Assembly: GCA_016219965.1 (NCBI GenBank)
Contig: JACRJM010000011.1
Coordinates: 1-9,160 of the forward strand
Source: Candidatus Schekmanbacteria bacterium
GTDB taxonomy: Bacteria; Schekmanbacteria; GWA2-38-11; J061
Length of the DNA stretch: 9,160 nucleotides
Direction of reading: 5' to 3'
Numbering within the stretch: the first letter of the stretch is position 1; each line of letters starts with the position of its first letter. Shown here piece after piece: positions 1 to 5,620 of the stretch. The notes below the pieces were generated by a model. The model was not told the origin of the DNA and did no database searches. It was given only the letters and a program-made list of their open reading frames with translations. Made by a program: the position numbers and the translations under genes.

Positions 1-1
1 C

Positions 2-37
2 TTAGAAATTATTAGAAATTATTAGAAATAATTAGAA
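2..37. repeat. 10-bp tandem repeat in an AT-rich non-coding leader
   Basis: The hexamer TTAGAA occurs four times with an exact 10-bp period, starting at 2, 12, 22 and 32. The first two full units are TTAGAAATTA, the third is TTAGAAATAA and the fourth decays. The array may continue past the left edge. The surrounding 140 bases contain only 34 G or C and have stops in every forward frame, so I see no gene here. A 10-bp period puts every copy on the same face of the helix, which would suit a cooperative DNA-binding site, but it may also be simple low-complexity DNA. Further on, ATTACTAAT (58-66) and ATTAGTAAT (109-117) form a weak 9-bp inverted repeat with a 42-base loop. Confidence 0.6.
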
Positions 38-529
38 CAAACTGAGAGCAGGGAATTATTACTAATTGAAAGATAAGACTTTTTTACACGTTTGTTCAGG
101 AATAAATTATTAGTAATTTCCCCCTCAAATTAATAATTACATGCTATGCGAACACTGGGAGATTGAGGTATCAGATTGAGGCGCTGCGGGAGGCAATCGC
201 CAACGCCATCATTCATCGTGACTACAGTGTGCGCGGCACAAGCCTTATGGTTGAGGTGTATGATGACCGGGGCGAGATCGTCAATCCCTGCGTATTCCCG
301 CAGCACCGGAAAAAAGAGTTCGGCAAAATTTCTGTCCGGAGAAACGAGCACATAGCAGACCTCTTTTTCCGCATGGACAAGGTTGAACGGGCAGGCACCG
401 GGATAAGAAGGATGAAAGAGGCAATGACAACTGCAGGATTAGCGACACCAAAGATCCGGCAGACTGGCTTTTATACGATTGTCTTTAAACGGCCTGTGGA
501 GAGTGAAATAAAAAAGGATGTGGAAGATA

Positions 530-553
530 TTACCCAGGAAACTACCCAGAAAA
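530..553. repeat. 24-bp direct repeat, copy 1 (copy 2 at 927-950)
   Basis: The sequence starting TTACCCAG and ending CTACCCAGAAAA matches 927-950 at 23 of 24 positions. Both copies encode the same TQ-x-TTQK linker (TQETTQK and TQKTTQK) in the same codon phase, immediately before each winged helix. Recombination between them would therefore fuse the ATP-binding domain of the first fragment in frame to the winged helix of the second. Confidence 0.85.
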
Positions 554-577
554 GTTGGGTGAAAAAGTTGGGTGAAA
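552..577. repeat. Perfect 13-bp tandem duplication inside the linker
   Basis: AAGTTGGGTGAAA occurs twice back to back (552-564 and 565-577). It lies just after the TTQK linker and encodes part of KSWVKKLGENE. Because 13 is not a multiple of three, loss or gain of one copy would shift the frame. With one copy the reading becomes SWVKMKKRF followed by a stop, before the winged helix. Confidence 0.85.
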
Positions 578-717
578 ATGAAAAAAAGATTTTAGAAAAT
601 ATCGCTGAAAATAAGTTTGTAACAATACCTGAACTTTCTAATACGATGGGAATAAGCACAACAGCGGTGGAAAATAATCTTGCAAAACTGAAATCAAAAA
701 AAGTTATCAAGCGTAAT

Positions 718-753
718 GGCCCCGACAAGGGTGGGCATTGGGAGATAGTTGAT
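718..753. repeat. 36-bp direct repeat, copy 1 (copy 2 at 1079-1114)
   Basis: The block beginning GGCCCCGACAAGGG and ending GGGAGATAGTTGAT is repeated at 1079-1114 with 34 of 36 bases identical; the differences are at the 15th and 16th positions. Both copies encode GPDKG-x-HWEIVD at the very end of their winged helices and lie in the same codon phase relative to their ORFs. With the 24-bp repeat it brackets two alternative winged-helix cassettes. Confidence 0.9.
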
Positions 754-1123
754 GTTTGATCAGATGTACAGGATGATAGTGGCAGAAGAATTGTGGAAAT
801 GCAGTGAAACCGGCATGAAGTTTATTGCTACATTCAAGCGGAAAAGCTATTATCGTGGTCAGAAGGTCGGAGGAAGATTGGAGAATAGGTTGGCAGAAGA
901 GTTGGTAGAAAAGGGGGTAGAAAATCTTACCCAGAAAACTACCCAGAAAATCATAGAAGCTATAACTAAGAAATCAGATATTACTCAGAAAGAACTTGCA
1001 GCGGTTATAGGGATAACCGAAGACGGCGAAAAGTATCATATATCCATGCTTAGAAAAAAAGGTCTTCTAAAACGTATCGGCCCCGACAAGGGCTGGCATT
1101 GGGAGATAGTTGATAAGCTATAA
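752..1123 (+). pseudogene. Second fragment of the same regulator family: tail of the ATP-binding domain + winged helix
   Basis: This ORF starts at ATG 752 inside the stop region of the preceding fragment (TGA 757-759), or at TTG 749. Its first 35 residues, including RMIVAEELWKCSETGMKFIATFKRK, look like the end of the ATP-binding domain in this family (pattern ETG-x-x-F-x-x-TFKR). Next come a charged stretch, the linker NLTQKTTQK at about 59-67, and a winged helix with ITQKELAAVIGIT at about 77-89. It ends GPDKGWHWEIVDKL, nearly identical to the end of the upstream fragment. At about 123 aa it lacks the N-terminal domain and most of the ATP-binding domain, so it is probably a leftover of a partial duplication. 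It could be a free winged-helix protein, but no clear ribosome site was seen. Confidence 0.65.
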
Positions 1124-1184
1124 GTAAACTACCTAAATGGCTATATCAAGAACTAAGGAAGACATACTTATTATGAACATTGCC

Positions 1185-1192
1185 AAAAGGAG
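1185..1192 (+). promoter_or_regulatory. Shine-Dalgarno site of the protein kinase gene
   Basis: AAAAGGAG lies 6 bases before the ATG at 1199, an ideal spacing, and fixes the kinase start. The 75-base gap that precedes the ATG has no convincing promoter; TATTAT at 1169-1174 could be a -10 box but no good -35 is paired with it. Confidence 0.8.
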
Positions 1193-1198
1193 CTTATT

Positions 1199-2254
1199 AT
1201 GACAACGACTCCATTAGCCTCAAGACTTGAGGGGAAAACAATAGATGATAAGTGGGAAGTCATGAGAAAGCGCATTAAGACGGAGGATGATCATAGCGGT
1301 GCATTCTCAAGCTGCTATGAAGTCAAAAACATTGAAAATGGTGAAGTTGGATTTTTGAAAGCTATAAATTATGCATACGCATTTAAAGCAACAGGGCATG
1401 GGACATCTTCAACAGTATTTTTGCAAGAATTAACGCAGAACTATAATTACGAGAAAGACTTGCTGGAATTTTGTAGGGATAATAAAATGTCAAGAATAGT
1501 ATCTGCAATTGCTCATGGTGAATATAGAGATTCAGCGGAAATGTTTCCAGTACCTTACTTGGTATTTGAAACAGCTACAGGTAGCCTCAAAAATGTAAAA
1601 CGACAAAAGCAGAAGCAGATAGATTTAGCTTGGAAGTTAGGAGTAATACATGGGTTTCTTGTAGGGTTATCACAACTTCATCAAGAAAAGATAGTGCATC
1701 AGGATATCAAACCATCGAATATTCTTATATTCGGACACAATGTATCAAAGCTGGGCGACCTTGGAAACGCAACTAAGTTTGATAATAAATCACCTATGTG
1801 GGATAACGACGGTCATTGCGGGGATTTCAGTTATGCCCATATAGAGCTTTTGTATCGTTATTTTAGTCCGGATTGGAATACTATAAGATTAGGTGCTGAC
1901 TTGTTTATGGCGGGAGGAATAATATCATATATGATTACCGACTCAAATTTCCTTTCGCTGTTGGCTGCAAACATACCGGATATATATAAACCGACTAATT
2001 TTGGAGGCACTTTCGAGGACGTTAAACCTCATCTGATGCAAGCTTATAACAAAACTATTGCCGAAATAAAAGATCGAATAGATGAACCAATCAGAAAAGA
2101 TATTATAGAAATCATTGCTCAATTCACGCATCCTGTACCTGAGCTGCGCGGTATTCCCAAGGGCTTTAATAATAGTCTGCCTCAATATTCTCTCTGGCGC
2201 TGTATATCCATAATTGATCGCCTTGCCAAGAAGGTAGAAATGGGGAAAATATGA
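1199..2254 (+). CDS. Hanks-type (eukaryotic-like) protein kinase, cytosolic
   Basis: This 351-aa protein is a protein kinase, predicted to phosphorylate Ser/Thr on an unknown partner. Visible parts in order are a degenerate glycine loop (HSGAFSSCYEV, 32-42), the ATP-anchoring lysine in GFLKAI (K54), a likely helix-C glutamate in NYNYEKDLLE (E85), the catalytic loop HQDIKPSN (167-174: D169, K171, N174) and the metal-binding DLG at 187-189 in place of DFG. A later GADLFMAGGIISYMIT helix (232-247) corresponds to the usual D-x-x-x-x-G segment. The catalytic residues are intact, so activity is plausible. HQD replaces HRD, making it a non-RD kinase that may not need activation-loop phosphorylation. 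There is no membrane segment or PASTA-type sensor, unlike PknB kinases. The start follows a strong ribosome site. The stop overlaps the next gene's start (ATGA), so it is coupled to the TPR gene. A role in defence is inferred from position. Confidence 0.88.
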   Translation: MTTTPLASRLEGKTIDDKWEVMRKRIKTEDDHSGAFSSCYEVKNIENGEVGFLKAINYAYAFKATGHGTSSTVFLQELTQNYNYEKDLLEFCRDNKMSRIVSAIAHGEYRDSAEMFPVPYLVFETATGSLKNVKRQKQKQIDLAWKLGVIHGFLVGLSQLHQEKIVHQDIKPSNILIFGHNVSKLGDLGNATKFDNKSPMWDNDGHCGDFSYAHIELLYRYFSPDWNTIRLGADLFMAGGIISYMITDSNFLSLLAANIPDIYKPTNFGGTFEDVKPHLMQAYNKTIAEIKDRIDEPIRKDIIEIIAQFTHPVPELRGIPKGFNNSLPQYSLWRCISIIDRLAKKVEMGKI

Positions 2255-3732
2255 ATAATCCCCAGACACATAAAAGAAGCCATGTTGTTCCAAAGTGGTT
2301 TGAATATCCAAAAGCGATAGAAAAAGGTGAGTTGGCTATCCCAAGGGAAACCCCTTTTGAAATAAATAGAGCGACCAAGGAAAGCATTCACATTGATTTA
2401 GAAGAGTTTAAGGCAGATTCAACACCGGAAATGGCCTGCCGTTTGATGGGCGCCGGCATAGTTATTGGTGATGAGCAACTTGCACATGATATGGCTACGT
2501 TCATAACTAAGAAAGGTGGGGTGGATCCATTATCAATTAAACTCGCAGATAAGATATTGAATGTTAATAGTGAGATAGAGAATGTGTCAGAAGTAAGTGT
2601 TCGTATTTCTAAGCTACGAAAATGGGTGTCAGAATACCCAAACAGCGCAATAGCGTGGATTGAGCTGTCAAGGGCATTTACAATAAAAGGACAGAATGAG
2701 AAGGCAAAGAGAGCAGCAAAAAATGCCATCCAACTTGCACCTTATGACCGTTATATAGTTAGATGTGCTGTAAGGTTATTCCTTCATACGGGTGATTTTG
2801 ACATAGCGTGGCATTATATAAAGAGGGCATCGAAGCACCATTTTGACCCTTGGATCAAGGCAACAGAAGTGAATGTTGCCCTTATATCAGAACATCAGAC
2901 TCCTGATATAAATAAGTTCATCCCGCAGGATCTTTCTGGGGATCGGTTATTCCATTATTCTGAACTGCTTGAAAGTGCCGGCTATCTTGAGCTTAATTCA
3001 GGGAACGAGAGAAAGGCAAAGAAACAGCTTCGGCTCGCTTGGACAAAACCAAGCGAGAATGTTATTTCACATGCAGAATGGCTTCTCAGGAATAAAATAC
3101 CTTGGATGAGGGAAACGACATTATTGGAGTTTGGGCGAAGTCTTGAGGCAACAACATGGATAAATTATATAAACTTCAAACTAATGGAGGCATTAGATGC
3201 TGCACGGGAATGGGAATTGGAAGAACCATACTCAAAATATCCATTTGTTGTAGGATCAAGTATAGCCTGTAGTGCCGGTAAGCCAGAGATTGGCGTAGAA
3301 ATAGCAATGAGAGGTTTACATAGTAATCCACATGACAGAACAATTTATAATAATCTATGCTATTCATTACTAAGAGTGGGGAAAGTTGAGGAGGCTGGTA
3401 AATATATTAATAAACTCAAGGTTACAAAAGGGCCGGAATCAGATATATACTGTCAAGCAACTATAGGATTGTATGAGTTTAAAAACAAAAATATTGATGG
3501 GGGACGACAAACCTATCGTAAAGTTATTGAGCAATTCAAACAAAACGGAGAGCCTCAGTTGCAGGCAGAAGCTTTGTTGAATTTTGCACTTGCTGAAGTA
3601 GAATCCTCAACGGCTGAAGCAAAAATAATAGCCACTAAATCATTGGAAAGAACTGAAACAATGAAATCTCCTGAAATCATTCTGCTTCGTAATCTTGTGC
3701 AGAATAAATTGAATTTGCTTAATAAAAGTTAG
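2251..3732 (+). CDS. TPR-repeat protein coupled to the kinase
   Basis: The 493-aa product has tetratricopeptide-like helical pairs. The clearest are at 131-164 (NSAIAWIELSRAFTIKGQNE then KAKRAAKNAIQLAP), 165-198, about 326-360 and 361-394 (IYNNLCYSLLRVGKVEEAGKYINKL), with a further one at about 395-430. Residues 1-120 are not TPR and match no domain I recognise; they open with a basic stretch, HKRSHVVPKWFEYP. No signal peptide or membrane segment is seen. TPR arrays bind peptides or partner proteins, so this is probably the kinase's scaffold, substrate or sensor. Translation starts at ATG 2251 with GGGG at 2242-2245 upstream, and the ATG shares bases with the kinase stop, implying coordinated synthesis. 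Specific function is unknown. Confidence 0.82.
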   Translation: MNNPQTHKRSHVVPKWFEYPKAIEKGELAIPRETPFEINRATKESIHIDLEEFKADSTPEMACRLMGAGIVIGDEQLAHDMATFITKKGGVDPLSIKLADKILNVNSEIENVSEVSVRISKLRKWVSEYPNSAIAWIELSRAFTIKGQNEKAKRAAKNAIQLAPYDRYIVRCAVRLFLHTGDFDIAWHYIKRASKHHFDPWIKATEVNVALISEHQTPDINKFIPQDLSGDRLFHYSELLESAGYLELNSGNERKAKKQLRLAWTKPSENVISHAEWLLRNKIPWMRETTLLEFGRSLEATTWINYINFKLMEALDAAREWELEEPYSKYPFVVGSSIACSAGKPEIGVEIAMRGLHSNPHDRTIYNNLCYSLLRVGKVEEAGKYINKLKVTKGPESDIYCQATIGLYEFKNKNIDGGRQTYRKVIEQFKQNGEPQLQAEALLNFALAEVESSTAEAKIIATKSLERTETMKSPEIILLRNLVQNKLNLLNKS

Positions 3733-3781
3733 GCAGGGAAGCACGCTGAACATTCTCCAGTTTTTTATTATATGCGATTTG

Positions 3782-3825
3782 AATAGGTAGCAACTATGGT
3801 TATGTGGTACCTATTTTAAAATAGG
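3782..3825. promoter_or_regulatory. Candidate operator/hairpin region upstream of the OLD nuclease gene
   Basis: Within the 136-base gap between the TPR gene and the OLD gene, CCTATTTTAAAATAGG (3810-3825) is a perfect 16-bp palindrome. Its left half, as TACCTATT (3808-3815), also pairs with AATAGGTA (3782-3789). Thus three AATAGG half-sites sit in alternating orientation, at 3782, 3810 (inverted) and 3820. This could be a dimeric repressor operator or two mutually exclusive RNA stems. No convincing sigma-70 promoter was found beside it, so the role is inferred. Confidence 0.5.
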
Positions 3826-3856
3826 CAGGATGAACTGGTTAATGAGTACTTAGTAA

Positions 3857-3863
3857 AGAGGTG
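3857..3863 (+). promoter_or_regulatory. Shine-Dalgarno site of the OLD nuclease gene
   Basis: AGAGGTG lies 5 bases before the ATG at 3869 and supports that start. An independent strong site suggests the OLD-helicase pair can be translated separately from the kinase-TPR pair. Confidence 0.75.
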
Positions 3864-3868
3864 AAGTA

Positions 3869-5620
3869 ATGTTCCTTAAGAAGCTCTCAATAAAAAAGTT
3901 TCGATGTATAGAAAATTTAACACTCGATTTTCATAAAGGGGTAAATATCCTTATTGGCGAAAACAACTCTGGCAAAACAGCAATTATTGATGCCTTACGA
4001 ATATGTTTTAGTTATGGAAATCAATATCGTGACACTTATGTTGCCATTAATGATTTCTTTATCGATACTACAAGTCCATCCAGAGAACTCACAGATATTG
4101 AGTTTGACTTAATCTTTGAAATTGTCAATGACGAAAAGGCGGGTATTTTTTATGATATGTTATCAGTGGGTGAAGAAAGGAAAAAGGAGTTGCAGCTTCA
4201 TTTCAGATATTCCATAAATGAAAAAAGTGGAAGCAAAAAGGTTAGATATAAAGTCTGGGGAGGAGAGAATGAGGGACAATCGGTAGCTCCTGAAGTACTT
4301 GAATTGATATACGCTGTTTATCTTGGCCCCTTAAGGGATGCGGTACAGAGTCTCAGGCCCGTTAAAGGAAATATACTGGGCGATTTATATTCTAATATTG
4401 AACAGGACTCAGATAAGCAACAATGTCTTGCCGGCAAGGTACACAATCTCTTGCAGGATGATACCGAGTGGCGTAGCCTTATTAACTCAGGAAAGGATGC
4501 AGTTAATGAACATATAAAGAAGACCTCAATATTGGGTAAGCAATATAGCGTTGATATTGAGTTTCTTCCTTTCGAGTTCAGGAGAATATTAGATACGCTG
4601 AGAATTCAAATACCGATTTATGATAACCTTTCTGAAGGTACCACAGTCGAAAGAAAGTATTTTAACCTTGCCGAGTATGGTCTGGGATATAACAACCTCA
4701 TCTACATGGCAGTAGTATTGGGTAATTTGACAAGGCGCAAGGAGGTTGAGGCAGATACATATATTTCCTTATTGCTTGAAGAGCCGGAAGCGCACCTCCA
4801 TCCTCAACTGCAAAATATCCTTTTTGCTTATCTAAACGAGATAAATGATAAAGGCATTCAGATATTCATAACCTCACATTCACCAACGATAACAGCAAAA
4901 GCAAACTTAGATTCTCTAATTGTGTTACAGAACCAGGATAAATCAATTTATTCTCTTCCTCTTATCAATTCAAATCTTGATGAGAATAACAGGAAATATC
5001 TGCAAAAATTCTTAGATGTCACGAAATCACAGTTCTTCTTTTCTAGTGGCGTAATTCTTGTTGAGGGTATATCGGAGGCGCTCTTATTGCCAGTCTTTTC
5101 AAGAATAATGGGAAAAGGATATAACTTAGAAAAGAATGGGATCGAAATTGTGAACATTAATGGAGTTGCTTTTGAGCATTTCGGCAAATTGTTCAACCCT
5201 GAATTACTTGAACAAGGTCTTCGGTGCCGATGCGCAATTCTAACTGATGATGATCTGAATAGGGAGACGGATGAGATATCATCTCGAGCAAAGAAGGCAA
5301 AAGACCTTGAAAAGAGTAACCTGAAGGTTGAGCTTGCAAAAGAAACCTTTGAGTTTGAACTTTTTATGGCTGGGAACAAAGATTTACTGCTCTCAATTTT
5401 CAATGAGATGCATCCAAGAGCTGCACAAAATATTACCGAAGGCAATACAATTGAAGAACATTCAAGAAGTTTCGTAGATAAGGTAATTTCTAACAAAGCA
5501 AAGTCAGAGTTGTCACACAGGCTTTCAGTATTGCTTGCTGAACGTGAAGATATTAGAAATAACTTCACGGTGCCTGAATATATTCAAAATGCTATTCGAT
5601 GGGTGGTCAAGGGTGAGTAA
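3869..5620 (+). CDS. gajA: OLD-family ATPase/Toprim endonuclease, GajA-like (class 2 OLD)
   Basis: This 583-aa protein couples an ABC-type ATPase to a Toprim DNA nuclease. The ATPase shows Walker A GENNSGKT (30-37), a signature-like YGLGYNNLIY (270-279), Walker B LLLEEPEAHLHP (301-312) and a switch histidine in ITSHSP (334-339). The Toprim half has the metal-binding glutamate in ILVEGISEALLLP (396-408), NGVAFEHFGKL (431-441), the acidic triad in AILTDDDLNR (456-465), and TFEFELF (493-499), equivalent to the TLEYDL-like motif of OLD nucleases. All key acidic residues seem present. Length is close to the roughly 580 aa I recall for GajA. The immediately overlapping UvrD-like helicase gene is the hallmark of class 2 OLD/Gabija systems, in which the nuclease and helicase form one anti-phage complex. 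The symbol is a family-level assignment; a non-Gabija class 2 OLD protein cannot be excluded. Confidence 0.85.
   Translation: MFLKKLSIKKFRCIENLTLDFHKGVNILIGENNSGKTAIIDALRICFSYGNQYRDTYVAINDFFIDTTSPSRELTDIEFDLIFEIVNDEKAGIFYDMLSVGEERKKELQLHFRYSINEKSGSKKVRYKVWGGENEGQSVAPEVLELIYAVYLGPLRDAVQSLRPVKGNILGDLYSNIEQDSDKQQCLAGKVHNLLQDDTEWRSLINSGKDAVNEHIKKTSILGKQYSVDIEFLPFEFRRILDTLRIQIPIYDNLSEGTTVERKYFNLAEYGLGYNNLIYMAVVLGNLTRRKEVEADTYISLLLEEPEAHLHPQLQNILFAYLNEINDKGIQIFITSHSPTITAKANLDSLIVLQNQDKSIYSLPLINSNLDENNRKYLQKFLDVTKSQFFFSSGVILVEGISEALLLPVFSRIMGKGYNLEKNGIEIVNINGVAFEHFGKLFNPELLEQGLRCRCAILTDDDLNRETDEISSRAKKAKDLEKSNLKVELAKETFEFELFMAGNKDLLLSIFNEMHPRAAQNITEGNTIEEHSRSFVDKVISNKAKSELSHRLSVLLAEREDIRNNFTVPEYIQNAIRWVVKGE

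Larger units (their letters stand above)
163..759 (+). pseudogene. 5'-truncated Schlafen/AlbA_2-type ATP-binding transcriptional regulator (GHKL-like domain + winged helix)
   Basis: This is the C-terminal part of the COG2865-like family often labelled RecG-like or AlbA_2-domain regulator. Counting from the TTG at 163, residues 7-22 (ALREAIANAIIHRDYS) are the family's N-box, FGKISVRRNEHIADLF at about 53-68 and GTGI at 78-81 are its later ATP-site motifs, and a TQ-rich linker (ITQETTQK, 123-130) leads into a winged helix at about 138-197. The N-terminal AlbA_2/Schlafen domain that normally precedes this is absent: the frame is open only back to a TAA at 103-105, and upstream sequence drops to about 24% GC. 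The TTG start has no properly spaced Shine-Dalgarno site, since GGGAG at 157-161 sits one base away. A canonical NPGG is replaced by NPCV at about 41-44. I read it as a remnant; an expressed short ATP-binding regulator is possible but less likely. Confidence 0.75.

Noticed and set aside
1-40. CRISPR array
   Set aside because: Units are 10 bp with no spacers, and no cas gene is present in the window.
58-117. Inverted repeat ATTACTAAT/ATTAGTAAT as a mobile-element end
   Set aside because: Only 9 bp with a 42-base loop in very AT-rich DNA; no target duplication or transposase is visible.
1146-1174. Sigma-70 promoter for the kinase gene
   Set aside because: TATTAT is a fair -10, but the hexamer at the right distance (TCAAGA) matches a -35 at only 3 of 6 positions.
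3748-3772. Possible rho-independent terminator after the TPR gene
   Set aside because: A T-run (agttttttatt) is present, but the preceding stem CTG...CAG is only 3 bp, too weak to call.
4948-5568. Open frame of 206 codons on the - strand opposite the OLD gene
   Set aside because: Ser-rich shadow composition without domain or ribosome site, while the + strand encodes the Toprim domain.
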